64,000 bases of DNA from Blepharisma stoltei (GCA_914767885.1 CAJZBQ010000048.1:372001-436000); one strand, 5' to 3'. Counted from the stretch's first letter, positions 10,286 to 20,400 are shown. Made by a program: numbers and translations. Notes: generated by a model from the letters alone, not told the origin.

Positions 10286-13172
10286 ATGATTCCATTCGTA
10301 GCATCTCCAAGCACTGAAGAAAAAACAAGCAACATTACAATCCAAAAGCAGGACACAAATTTTGTTGTTTTTGCATATGGCATTGTACCACCTCTTCTGA
10401 ATCATAGCAAAATCAAGCAATCCTTGCTAAGAAAAGACCCCACTCATGAAGGAATCGTAAAATTAAAATGCGGAGCCGAGCATTTTGTATGCTTGACAGA
10501 GAAAAATGCGTTAATCATAGGAGGCAGCAATAAATACGGCCAATGCGGATATACTGAGTTAGAGCAGTTAGAAGCGCTCAAAAATAAGCCAGTTACTAAA
10601 GAGGATCAAGAAAAAACCGAAGAGCCTGAGCCCCAAAACAATCACATTTGGACTGTCCTAAAAATAGACGGTCACGAAATTTTAGATATTGCTGCTGGAT
10701 CTTATCATACCATGATCTTGGTCAAAAGAAACGAAGATGGCTTAAGACGATTACTTTGCATGGGCCATGAGCTTGGCTCAGGATTTTTAGATAAGAAGCA
10801 TAGATGCAACCCAACTGAAATTTTTATCCCAGGAACTGATGGAGATCCTATTAAAAAGATTTTTGCTGGCCAGCTAAGATCTGCTGCTGTATTGGAATCT
10901 GGGAGGATTTTTATGTGGGGAGAATGGTTTTCTGGTCAAAAGCAAAGGCATCCTGTTGAAATTAATATGACGCTGGACGAAGGTGACAATATAAAGAAAA
11001 TTTCAATTGGGAAAATGCATGCTTTAATTATTACTAAAAAAGGAAAATTATACTCTGTAGGAGACAATACTTATGGAGAGCTTGGCGAGCCTAGAAATGT
11101 AAGAGGAAGGGACAGACCAGCAACAATTGAGTTCTTCAACAACTGGGGAAGAGTATGCAAAGGCTTTCAAATTATAGACTGCGAAGCTGGATGCAGGCAC
11201 TCTATTATTCTAGACAACATGGGAAATATTTATACATTTGGAGATAATAGTGAAGGACAATGTGGGCTTGAGGAAAATAGAGTTTATACTCCAAAAATTG
11301 TTGACGTGCCTGACATTTTTGCAGACACAAACGCAAAAGCCAGCTATATCTTCGCGGGGGATGCCCATTCAGCTTGTTTGACTTTAAATGGAGATCTATT
11401 TGCGTGGGGTGATAATAGTGCAGGAAGGCTAGGAATTGAGTCGAATGGGTCTGTATTCCACCCTACACTTGTGGACGAGTTAGTTGGCAGGTGGTCAAGC
11501 ACAGATGCCAACCCCCCACCCCCACCCCCCAGTTTGGATGTATACATCACACCCCCACCCCTGTATGGATCACTTCCCACCCCTGTATGGATCACACCCC
11601 CACCCCCTGTATGGATCACACCCCCACCCCCCTTGCATCTATGGATCCCACCCACACACCCCCATTCCATTAATAGATGCCACCCCCCCCTATATAATGT
11701 AAACTGTATTAAAGGCAAATAAAATGTATTAATTGCTCACAGCATAAAAAATTCAAGTCATAGGGATGATAAAAAAAATCGGATACAGTGTGCTAACGAG
11801 GAACCATATTTTCAATGAACCTTCAAGCACATACCTCGTGTTTTAAATCATATAAAGGTCAAAAATTTCTAAATAATGCAGGCTAGCTCCCCCCGCCATT
11901 TAATAACAAACAAACAGTCATTTTTTTTTCCTAAAAATTTTTCCTAAGGCCCATTTAATACCGAACAAAATTTACTATAAAATTTATATAAGCTAATTTA
12001 GTCTTTACAGTTTACTAATTTTAAGTAGTTAGAGTAAGATAAAGACAAGCATAATCAAGCAAAGAGTAATAAATAAGAGCTAATATGGCTTAATCTTAAG
12101 ATGGTGCTTTACTCCCCCCTCCGTAAGAGAACAAAAAAATATCGTTTGCTCACGAAGGAGATTATTTGTATTTTTACGAAATTTAAAAAAATCCTAATTC
12201 GCAAAAATTGGAAAGCAAATATTAATTGAATTTGTAAAATTTTATGTTTTAAAACGCAATTTGTTTAAAATTAAAAAAAATTAGGCAGAGATTTCATTAT
12301 AATAATTATCACTTATATATCAAACTTTTTTCCATAAAAAATTTTTCTATTAAAAAAATTTTTGTTTGCTCACGAAGAGTGAGGGACTTTTCTAATGGTT
12401 TTGTTCGCTCACGGAGTGGGGGAGTTAGCAATAGTTATTTTTTCGCATATTTAGGCGCTTTCTCTTTATGTTGGCATCATTTGACTTTTTATTATTAACC
12501 CTTTATTGAAATTTTTATATAAAAAATCATAGATATTTAATATAAATTTTATATATTTTTTTCCCAAGAATTTTATAAGTTAGACCCATTTAATAACGAA
12601 CTAAAAAAGTGTTCGTTATTAAATGGGGGAGTAAAAGACTTTATAGAGAAATCAAAATATTTTTTGAGTCATTTATTGATTCCTTTCTATGTAACAAGTT
12701 TTTTGCAATTATTTTATTTTAAATGTATTACTAATATATATTGGCTATATCAGTCTATGCTAAATATACTTATGATCATTAATATTTATTTATGAATCTA
12801 TTTATGAATTAACTAAAATTTTATTGTATGTCTTATTTGTAAGATTTGATACTTATATGTTTACCTATATGATAGAGGGGGTGGGGGGTGGAGGGGGTGG
12901 GATCTATTTAACATATGGGGTGGGGGTGGGATCCATATATACTAGGGGGTGGGGGTGGGATCCATGCACGGGGGGGTGGGGGTGGGGGGGTTGGCATCTG
13001 TGCTTGACCAGGCAGGAATTTATGTGGTGCTTGTCTTGGAGGGTTCTTCAGTATATTTGTGGCTGGAACAGAAAACAATTCACTATTAAAGAAATATGAA
13101 ATAAGAAAACGAAAAACGCAAGCTAGAAAAACACTGAGACTTGGAGGACTTAAACTGCCAATTAAACTTTAA
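10286..13172 (+). CDS. RCC1-repeat (beta-propeller) protein, interrupted by a 1.5-kb IES
   Basis: A 453-aa protein from 10286-11491 joined to 13017-13172. It carries successive RCC1 repeats: CGAEHFVCLTEKN, IAAGSYHTMIL, GQLRSAAVLESGRIFMWG, ISIGKMHALIITKKGKLYSVG, CEAGCRHSIILDNMGNIYTFG and FAGDAHSACLTLNGDLFAWG, with the fold closing in GACLGGFFSIFVAG. That last strand is encoded after the insert, so excision is needed to complete the propeller. The C-terminus is basic (KKYEIRKRKTQARK). Without excision the frame runs into a proline-rich artefact. RCC1 family members are Ran GEFs or scaffold/ubiquitin regulators; which one applies here cannot be told. Confidence 0.85.
11886..12633. mobile_element. 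Family B MITE nested in the RCC1 IES
   Basis: The ends are inverted: CTCCCCCCGCCATTTAATAA at 11887 and TTATTAAATGGGGGAG ending at 12631. A second inverted copy of CCCATTTAATA(A/C)CGAAC lies just inside each end. Flanking bases are TAG and TAA, so the duplication is at least TA. The family A element at 12112 splits it. Confidence 0.65.
12112..12427 (+). mobile_element. Family A MITE, third level of nesting
   Basis: 316 bp, flanked by TTA at 12109-12111 and 12425-12427. It has the family A layout: CTCCCCCCTCCGT end with hairpin, the internal motif AATCCTAATTCGCAAAAATT, and two inverted G-rich ends. Confidence 0.85.
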
Positions 13173-13198
13173 TATCTTAATATAATAAAATAAAATTT

Positions 13199-13723
13199 AT
13201 GCTTTGTAACAAGCTAGCATACAGATACTTAACACAGTCAAGTTTAGGTACAGGTAAAGCAATAATGCAAATGCCTATCGCCCAGGAACCCTTTCGATGG
13301 TCCTGGGCTGCGAGAATGCTCAGCAACTCCCCAAGCTGATTTTCAATTTTCAAGTTTCCAAACTAAGTTGGGAAGTTGGCAGATGCCTCTTAATAGGCTT
13401 ATTTGTCAACTCTTGGAGTTTTTCGTAAACTTGAAGTTGGAGAAACCAACTTAGGGAGCTGCCCCAACCTTAACCATCTAAAAGAGTTCCTGGACTATAC
13501 ACAGTTTAAATACTTGAATTGTGTTTCCTCAAGACAAAATAATTATGCAGGCTTCTATTTTAATAAAAATATTAGAAGACCCTTTGGAACTGAAAGCCGG
13601 ACCAGAGAGAATTTGACAAAGGAAGACTTAGATGATATGCCTAATTACAGTGAATATAAAATATTTCTACTAGTTGCCATTGCACTATTTTGAAATAGAT
13701 ATAGAATAGCAGCTAATCAATAA
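13199..13723 (+). CDS. Small membrane protein, probably mitochondrial, with an unresolved insert
   Basis: The N-terminal frame from ATG 13199 ([15 protein letters not shown]) looks like a mitochondrial presequence. The C-terminal frame from about 13480 to TAA 13723 encodes a hydrophilic stretch, then a hydrophobic segment ([14 protein letters not shown], Trp from TGA). The two are in different frames and separated by about 200 bp of GC-richer, partly inverted-repeat sequence (about 13265-13485) with stops in every frame. By analogy with its neighbours this is an IES or SINE-like insert; a TAA pair near 13264 and 13482 would join them in frame, but other joins are possible. It ends 29 bp before the J-domain gene. 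Confidence 0.5.
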
Positions 13724-13752
13724 AAATTCTTTTATTAATAGTAATTAAGTAT

Positions 13753-14361
13753 ATGACTTATTATGAAATTTTAGGCGTATCCCCAAAAGCAAATAGCAAT
13801 CAAATACGAAAAGCATACCTTAATCTCGCTCGTAAAAAGCACCCAGATCTGCAGGAAGAGCCAACTGTAAGCCTTATATAGACAGAATTTTCATATATTG
13901 TTAAAGCCTACCAAACTTTGATGGATGATCAGCAAAGAGCTATCTATGACGATTCTTTAGTAAACGACAAAGAATACTATGGAGTTGGTTTTGGAAGATT
14001 TAAAATAAATTTAAAGTTTATTTTTTTGCTGACTGTCAGTGGGCTAATATATGCCCTTGTTAATAGAGAAAACAGTAAGTCAGAAAATCTTTGCCCAAAT
14101 GATCATAAGATGAAAAAATTAGATCTGAGTAAGACGGTTGTGGAAACGAAAAAAGATGAATCTGAAAATGAGCAAACAGCATTTGAAGTCGTATTAAAGA
14201 AGAAAAGACCACAAAGAGTTGATAACTCATTAGTAAGAAATCCTAAAAGTGCTCCGATATTTGCTAAAAAGGCACCAAAAAATATCATAGAGGAAGAAGA
14301 TATTATAGACGAGCCCATAGTACTTCCAAAACACAAATCAATCGAAACTAAAAGCCTATAA
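13753..14361 (+). CDS. J-domain (DnaJ-like) membrane protein
   Basis: A 197-aa protein after removing a 15-nt intron (13867-13881). Residues 1-62 form a J domain: [20 protein letters not shown], then KKHPDL containing the invariant HPD that stimulates Hsp70 ATPase, then [19 protein letters not shown] hydrophobic segment ([20 protein letters not shown], about residues 82-101) should anchor it in a membrane. The remainder is a Lys/Glu-rich tail. The Gly/Phe and zinc regions of type I/II DnaJ are absent, so it is a type III J protein acting as a localised co-chaperone. Confidence 0.88.
13867..13881 (+). other. 15-nt intron
   Basis: GTAAGCCTTATATAG; removal joins EEPT to [10 protein letters not shown] in the J domain. 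Confidence 0.9.
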
Positions 14362-14669
14362 AAATTAAGTTTATTTCAATAATAAGTCGCAAATTATTCA
14401 GAATCTTTATAACACTTTTAAATAAATTTTATTTATTGGGAAATGGGTCTTAACTAGGTGTGAAAATTGCTGCATACAGTGTTCGACTTCTGATATAGCA
14501 AAAAATGGAAAAGTCCTTAATGATAATAACAGTAATAATTATTAATTATATAAAATTAAGGCTGCTTATGCTTATTAATGCTGTAGCTTATTATTTATTT
14601 AGAATAAGCCTCATTAAAATACAGCGTCGCGATAATTCGCAATCTAAAGTTCTGTGCATTATATTATAA
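14362..14669. other. Intergenic, nothing recognised
   Basis: AT-rich 308 bp between the J-domain and PWI genes, same orientation; no repeat or RNA seen. Confidence 0.6.
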
Positions 14670-15299
14670 ATGGCCGCAGGAAGATCATATATAGGTGCTA
14701 CCTATGAGCAAGATCCTTTTTACAAAAAGAAAGAAGACAAGCTAATAAAATCAATGACATGACCTCCAGAATATTCTCAGAAAGTAGACATAAAAAAAGT
14801 TAATATGAAACTCATAAACAAATGAATTTCCAAAAGAACAACTCAAATTTTGGAAATAGAAGATGAGATTTTAGCTAATTTAATAACTGCTTTTCTTGAA
14901 AATACAGAAAATGCTTTGGATCCCAAAAAGCTTGAGCTCAGCATTCATGGCTTCTTAGAAGAAAACACGAGAGGCTTTGTTCTTGAATTATGAAGGCTCC
15001 TTATATCAGCGAATAAAGACCCGAATGGAATTCCTTCTGCTTTGTTTGAAGAAAGCTTAGAATTATTAGTTGAAGAAGGAAAGGAAGAAAATAAGAGGGA
15101 ATCTGGCAAAAGGCCTCAAAAAAAGTGAAGGGAAAGATCAAGAGAGCGAGGCCGATATAGAGATGATTATAGGCATAGGGAAAGACATCGTGATAGCCAT
15201 CGCCATAAGAGCGATTCAAGTTCAAGTGAGAAAACTTGGTCTAAATCTTCGTCGAGCTCTTCAGAAAGAGAACGAAGACATCGAAAGTATCACAGATAA
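14670..15299 (+). CDS. SRRM1: PWI-domain splicing factor (SRRM1/SRm160-like)
   Basis: A 209-aa frame that exists only if TGA is Trp (four sites). The PWI domain covers about residues 27-125: SMTWPPEYSQKVDIKKVN, then KWISKRTTQILEIEDEIL and FVLELWRLLISANKDPNGIP, matching SRRM1 nearly motif for motif. The C-terminal ~70 residues are an RS-like region (RERSRERGRYRDDYRHRERH, then Ser-rich). In animals SRRM1 is a splicing coactivator in the exon junction/SR complex in the nucleus. It is much shorter than human SRm160, keeping only the PWI and a brief RS tail. It is convergent with the SPC25-like gene, 99 bp apart. Confidence 0.88.
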
Positions 15300-15398
15300 A
15301 ATTATATTAAACATTGATTATACATAAAGCTTATATAAAAATTATTATCAAATAAAGGCTGAAAATTTTAAAAAAACTATTTTGATAGAATAAAAATA

Positions 15399-16073
15399 TT
15401 ATGCGTGCTTAATGTAAAACAAATACCCTTTTGCATAAGGTGAATTAGTAAATTCTTTTCTAACTTTCTTTAAAAAAGTACCTAAAGATAGAGTCCAGTT
15501 TAGCTCCATTTCGAGATCTTGAAGCCGTGGAATTTCTGGGATGCAAGAGACGATTTGATATTTTTCATTATTAAGGGCAAGAGTCACACTATGCTCAGTT
15601 TTTCTATCTCTTGCGATATATTCGAAGCTGAACTTTATATTTTCACCAATTTTTTCAATTTTCATTCCAAGTCTATCATGGTGTGTTTTCCTAACTATTT
15701 CTAATTTGGTCCTGATGTCTCGATAATATGAAATTAAATCTGCTAATTTTTTAGTCTCATTTGGGAGCGTTGAGAGGTCAATTGTGTTTATAGAGCATAA
15801 AGCTTGCAATTCTTCTTTCTTTAGGATCGTAGTCTCTTCAATTATCTGCAAGCTCTCAGCTGTAGACACAACTGCGCTTTTTAAATTTTCAAGTGCGTTT
15901 GAAACTTGACCCAAATTTGTTTGCCGCTCCCTCCAGTTTTTTTCGTTTAACTCAAAAGTTGATTCTATTCTCTTATAAATTCTTTGCCGATGCTTCACAT
16001 AATCCTCGTCAAGGGCAGGTAAAATAATTTTTCTGAGTTCTTCACTATTTCTTTTGATTTTGGCCGCGGACAT
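15399..16073 (-). CDS. SPC25-like kinetochore protein
   Basis: A 224-aa protein with a long coiled coil (about residues 30-140) and a C-terminal globular part. The latter (KIGENIKFSFEYIARD, then VTLALNNEKYQIVSCIPEIP, then LNWTLSLGTFLKKVRKEF) has the strand and helix order of the SPC25 RWD-type domain, in which the final helix reads LN.T.....FLKK.R..F. SPC25 pairs with SPC24 in the NDC80 complex that binds microtubules. The length (224 aa) matches the family. Call based on pattern memory; no search was done. Confidence 0.68.
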   Translation of the reverse strand: MSAAKIKRNSEELRKIILPALDEDYVKHRQRIYKRIESTFELNEKNWRERQTNLGQVSNALENLKSAVVSTAESLQIIEETTILKKEELQALCSINTIDLSTLPNETKKLADLISYYRDIRTKLEIVRKTHHDRLGMKIEKIGENIKFSFEYIARDRKTEHSVTLALNNEKYQIVSCIPEIPRLQDLEMELNWTLSLGTFLKKVRKEFTNSPYAKGYLFYIKHA

Positions 16074-16183
16074 TTATTATGAATAAAAATCGTTTAAGTT
16101 AAATGATGAATCTTATAAAAAATCAATTTTAATTTAATTTCAGTATGAACACTATTACTTTTTTAATTTTATTAAAAATAGCT

Positions 16184-17841
16184 ATGAATTATAGCTGAAT
16201 ATATCATCCAAAATATACAAAAACGGGCTCATCACGGCCATCTACTCCTGTTCATCAGCAAAGTTTCATAACTGCAGGAAGAATGAAATCAATGCAGGTA
16301 AAATTCACTAGAAATTTCATTATTCATCCTCGTCACTCAAACAAATCATTACCAGTATCACGAAATATATCTCCAGACGCTACTCCTAAAAAGTCACCTA
16401 AAATCGTTTTAGAGAGTCCTAAAACTGATTCAGTCCCACGCTCGGCATCAGCTGGAATTTTCAAACCTTCACGAAAAGTATATGTTGAACTGGCTGCTGC
16501 AAAAAATTTTTTTGATTTACAAGGCAAAAGTATTCAAAAAGACTTAAGCTCTCTAATGAGCATTGCAAGCACAAAAAATTATGACGATAGAACAGCAACT
16601 CTTTTAAAAGAATACAAAAAGCAAGTAAGTAAAGTTGTAAAAAAAGCAAAATCCGACAAAGAAGAATTGCATGATTGCAAATTTTCAAATCCATATACAC
16701 ACCCGAAAGCCAGAATATTTTTTAGAGAAATTAAGAGAGGAAATATGAAAGAAATTATTCAGCTGTTGCTTGAGCATCCTGAGCTAGTAAGAGCAGTTGA
16801 TTCTGTAATTTTTATATAGACACAGCAAACTGCGTTACATTGAGCAGTTAGGAGGAATAATCTTGAGCTTGTGCAGCTTTTAGTGATTTCGTCTAAAGCA
16901 TTTATTTATGCTAAAGATATAACTGAAAGAACACCGGTGGAAATTGCAGAGCATTTGAATTTGAAAGAAATTCAAACTTTTTTGAGGAATTATGCGCAGC
17001 AAAAAAGAACAAAAGGGTTTAGTGTGATTGCTGATAGAGAGAGAGAGAAATCTTTATTACTTAAAGGCCTTTATTTCAGGGCCATGTCCCGATTAAAAAT
17101 TTTTTAACTTTCTTCTTTTCCTAAAATCTTTGGATAAAAATTTTAGTAAAATTTTCTGAACCCACGTAATCCGCGATTTTTTCGATTTCTGAGTCTGATA
17201 TGAATTTTCTATATCTGATGAAATTTGAATCTGATCTAAATTTTATTTTCCTGATAATGTTTGATTCTGATATCAAATTTTATTTTTCTGATAAAATTTG
17301 AATCTGATCTAATTTTTATTTTTCTGGTGTTCAGGATTTTCTTATCGATTGTCTTCTTATCATCAATGATCACCTCAGTCTTCCTATATTTGAAGGTTTC
17401 CTGAATAGGATCTATTTCATCTAGTATTTTTCCATCTAAACGACTTAAAAACTCCAATATTTTGTCATCTGTATCAACATTTTCTGTATCACTATCATTT
17501 CATTCATACTCTGATTCAGAATTATCAAGTAATCCTGTATCAATAAGTTCATTTAATAGTAAAAGTTCGAAAAATTCATCCTGTAAAGCTCCGTTTTCTT
17601 CACAAAAGGAAGAAGAATAGGAAACATTACTTTCCGAATCTTCCATTAAAATAAAAGTGCTGATAGAGAAGAAATAAAAGTTGATGAAAAAAATAATGAA
17701 ATTAGCAGATTGATTTCTTCAATTGAAACCACAAAAACGAGAAGCAGGATTTTATTTAGAAATGGCGACAGCAGAGAAAGGTCACCAATTAAAGCTTCGA
17801 TTCCAATTGGTGAAAATATTGAAATTAATTCTATGCTGTAG
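16184..17841 (+). CDS. Ankyrin-repeat protein, interrupted by a 629-bp insert
   Basis: The ATG at 16184 gives a 337-aa protein made of 16184-16804, 16820-17040 and 17670-17841. A Pro/Ser-rich N-terminus (with Trp from TGA in MNYSWIYHP) and a helical middle are followed by about two ankyrin repeats at residues 180-260: KRGNMKEIIQLLLEHPELV, then QQTALHWAVRRNNLELVQLL and DITERTPVEIAEHLNLKEIQ. The 15-nt intron 16805-16819 lies between them. If the insert is not removed, the frame ends at 17107 after an AT-rich tail; removing it through the TGCTGATAGAGA repeat gives a Ser/Arg-rich C-terminus ending in TAG 17839-17841. The second reading is favoured. Confidence 0.75.
16805..16819 (+). other. 15-nt intron
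   Basis: GTAATTTTTATATAG; removal joins AVDS to TQQTALHWAV in the ankyrin protein. Confidence 0.9.
17041..17669 (-). mobile_element. Insertion with 12-bp target-site duplication carrying an ORF
   Basis: TGCTGATAGAGA occurs at 17029-17040 and 17658-17669; removing 629 bp keeps the ankyrin reading frame. The insert holds a minus-strand ORF whose ATG lies 11 bp from its edge (17236-17646), followed by short imperfect repeats of ATCAGATTCAAATTT. No terminal inverted repeat and no poly(A) tract were seen. It could be a retrocopy of an mRNA or a fragment of a coding retroposon. Confidence 0.65.
17236..17646 (-). CDS. ORF of 136 aa inside the ankyrin-gene insert
   Basis: Starts with ATG at 17646, only 11 bp from the inner edge of the insert's right duplication, and ends with TAA at 17236. 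The protein begins acidic and Ser-rich (MEDSESNVSYSSS), has Leu-rich and Asp-rich stretches with one TGA-Trp (EYEWNDSD), then turns basic (KKTIDKKILNTRKIKI). The last ~40 codons coincide with the short repeat region and are probably degenerate. I recognise no domain. An acidic N-terminus preceding a missing catalytic part would fit a truncated transposase or a retrocopied host gene; neither is shown. Confidence 0.4.
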
Positions 17842-17928
17842 AATTTTTCAAATAAATATAATTAATTTAATTAACAATAACAAGAAATCATTATTAATCT
17901 TTTTTTTTTAACACACGTTTATTAATAA

Positions 17929-19791
17929 TTATTTTTCTCCAGTTTTGTTATTCACCGATACCTTTTTTTGTGCTCTTACAACCTTAATAGTTGGATGAGG
18001 CTTTGGTTTTGAATTTGCAACTGATCTTTCAGTATCACATCTAGTCGGTTTATTTACAGTTTCAATTTCGATTTTCTTATTGAAATTGCTTAAACTCCCA
18101 GTTAATTTCATTCTTTCAATACTTTTTTGCATATACTCTGAATCTGATCTAGGAGAAGCTACTCTAAATGATTGAGATAAGGCATACCTTGTTGTGCTCA
18201 ATGTGTCCTGGATTTGAAGTGAAAGCTGATCAACACGTGAGCTATGCCCAGACAAAGACTGCACAAAATGGTCAAAGTCAAAATTGTTATCACTTCCTTC
18301 ACTTATAGATAGCCTCACTGGAGAGTTTCTTGCTTCAGAACTTCCAGGACTTGTAGTTAAATTTTCATTTTTTGGGGATGAATATGAGGAAAATGTAGGT
18401 GTCCTCTTTTTTTGGTGGTTTGATGTCTTAGCTTGCAGGCTTGAAATTCTATTGTGCTCGGCTTCTAAAAAGCGATCAATAAATTTCATAAGCTTAAGCA
18501 AAACTTCTTCAAGTTTTGAATCTTTAATGAGGTCCATAAAATTATTGGTACTGGAAAAAGACTCATCAAAAAGTTGATGAAGATAAGGGATTAGCTTGAT
18601 GTCTCTTTGAATTTTAAGTGCTAATGATATAGATTCTGGAGAAAAAGAATGGCTATTTTCTTGGAAGAAAAGGGAATCACAATTAGGATTTACGTTTTTA
18701 TAAAAGGAAATTGATACACATAAAATGGATGATGACGAGCGACGGTCCTCCCTGTGGTGGCGTCCTTATGTATATCCGGACTTAATTTTTGGTGAAAAAG
18801 CTGCCCAAGGGTTGTTTTAGCCTTGAAGTGAGAGGCCCAGCACTACTTCCACTGATTAGCAGCCAGGCTGAGTATCTTTTTTGCCAGCACCTATTCCTAG
18901 GTTGAGTGCTTAATAGAGGCAGGGCAGCTTACCTGCCTATATTACTTCGTGATCCGTCCCAAATCGCATAAGCGGTTGAGCTTTTCCTTTGGCGATAAAC
19001 CAAGGAAATTGGGAAGACAAGCTAGACAAGAACTTAAGGGCTGCAGACTCTCCAGTCTAAAGGGTCCCGTGTAAGGTCGATCTGCATAAGCTCAGTAGGG
19101 TTGGGTAGCCTGGCTGCTTGGGTTAGAAATGGATTCACAGCAAATTCCATATAAACTCAAACCATGGAGGGAAAATTCCTCTGCCAAGAAAAGGAGTTTC
19201 TGCCAGACTCAAGTTAACCATGTAACGCCCACCTCACACTCATTCATTGGAACGCAGGTGCTCAGGAAATGATAATTATAAAGACACATCTTAATCTAAT
19301 CTATAAAAGGAAATTGGAGTTTGGCTGAAGTTACTTTCTTCTATTCTTGATTCTAGAATTAAATTTCTTTCCTTTAAATCCTTTATCTCATTGTTTTTTA
19401 TTTGCAAAGTGTGAGCCATCTCATTGAACTCCTTTTGCATATTGTTTAATTCTTTCAGTTTGCTTTCCAAAAATTCATTTTTTAAGAACAGCTCGTCTCT
19501 TGTATTTTTATAGTCAATAGCAGCTTTATATAGTTCGTCTCGCTTTTGAATTGAGTCTGCTAATGCTTCTCTCAGCAATTTTTTGTCATGCTCAAGGGAG
19601 CAAACGATTGATTCGAAGTTTTTACTATTTAGGCCCATTTTATAATTTATTTCTCTGGATATTTCATCTTTTGCGCCTTGTTTATTGAATAAATCACTCA
19701 TTTTTAGTCTACTTCTGTTTATTGACTCAGCTTGGTTTATATATGTGAGGTTTGAAATTGAATTTAGAGATTCATTTCCATTCGATATCAT
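17929..19791 (-). CDS. Coiled-coil protein, interrupted by a SINE-like insert
   Basis: A 419-aa protein from 19791-19317 joined to 18713-17929. The N-terminal half is a coiled coil (repeated Lys/Glu/Leu, e.g. ESKLKELNNMQKEFNEMAH, then IKNNEIKDLKERNLILESRI). The second half is Ser-rich (SPKNENLTTSPGSSEARN) with a basic C-terminus (VVRAQKKVSVNNKTGEK). Excision joins TPISFY to KNVNPNCDS in frame. I chose ATG 19791; the frame is open a little further upstream to 19881 but that stretch is AT-rich. No family recognised; a cytoskeletal or basal-body role is only a guess from composition. Confidence 0.7.
18714..19316 (+). mobile_element. SINE-like retroposon insertion (full-length type)
   Basis: 603 bp flanked by the 15-bp duplication TATAAAAGGAAATTG (18699-18713 and 19302-19316). 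It is clearly homologous over its length to the element inside 59288-60074: shared blocks include GTGGTGGC near the start, GTGAGAGG...AGCACTA, TATCTTTTTTxCCAGCA, AGGCA(G/T)GGCA, CCATGGA and GAxTTTTxxGCC(C/A)AG(C/A)CTCAAGTT. Here it reads on the plus strand. There are no terminal inverted repeats and no coding frame. Confidence 0.8.
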
Positions 19792-20004
19792 TTTTATTAT
19801 ATTAAGTAAATCATATATCTTTATCAAACCATAACTGACTTCAAAAATGGTATATTGAGGCATGCATAACAAAACTTGCAAATAAAATATAGGTTTGCAT
19901 TTTAGGCTTTCAACTTCGTAAATATTAAAAAAGAACTTAAAAATAGCAATAAAAACAACGAAAAGATTTGCTATCAGACAATAAGTTTAAGTTTTATAGA
20001 TATT

Positions 20005-20400
20005 GTCAGATCTTATTTAGTCACAAGATCTTTTAAGTGCAATCAATATGTCTTTTATTGTTTAAAATGTGACTGATAGGGATAAACACAATATATCTAA
20101 GCCATAATAAAGTTTAAATTTCTCCTCAGATTAAAGTGATAGGACGTTCTGGAAAATATGCTTTGCTGTCAAAAAAAAAAGATAGAAATTTTTTGTAAAG
20201 AATCTATAAAAGTATTTTAGGCAATCTAAGACTTGAGTCACATAACTTTTGATTGCAGACACTATTGAGAAACCAAGTGAAAAAATGCATAAAACTTCTG
20301 ATATGTTTTATGCACCCAATGCTAAAAAATGCCTTTAGAATGTGCACGGGCCATCATGGAATTTTTTTTGATACATCTAGTATAAACTACAAATATACGA
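20005..20400 (+). pseudogene. Decayed copy of the C2H2 zinc-finger gene at 20965
   Basis: Blocks correspond in order to the downstream gene: AAGTGCAATCAATATGTCTTTT (cf. 21054), GTGACTGATAGGGATAA (cf. 21091), TTTGCTGTCAAAAAAAAAAG (cf. 21207), ACTTCTGATATGTTTTATGC (cf. 21397) and AAAATGCCTTTAGAATG. Frameshifts, deletions and stops destroy the frame, and the zinc-ligand cysteines are mostly lost. A tandem duplicate followed by decay is the simplest reading. Confidence 0.65.

Larger units (their letters stand above)
11492..13016. mobile_element. 1.5-kb IES with C/G-rich terminal inverted repeats, carrying nested MITEs
   Basis: The insert is flanked by GGCAGG at 11486-11491 and 13011-13016. Its ends are inverted repeats beginning GGTCAAGCACAGATGCCAAC followed by long CCCCCACC runs (11493-11530 against 12970-13009). 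Subterminal copies of TATGGATC(A/C)CACCCCCACC recur in tandem near 11565-11650, and the complement near 12900-12970. Inside lie a second MITE (11886-12633) and within that a family A MITE (12112-12427). Confidence 0.85.

Noticed and set aside
11484-11722. Proline-rich C-terminus of the RCC1 protein (PPPPPPS...)
   Set aside because: It is a translation of the C-tract inverted repeat of the IES; the RCC1 fold resumes at 13017.
16283-16285. ATG 16283 as start of the ankyrin protein
   Set aside because: The frame is open to ATG 16184 through a TGA-Trp, and the extra 33 residues look coding.
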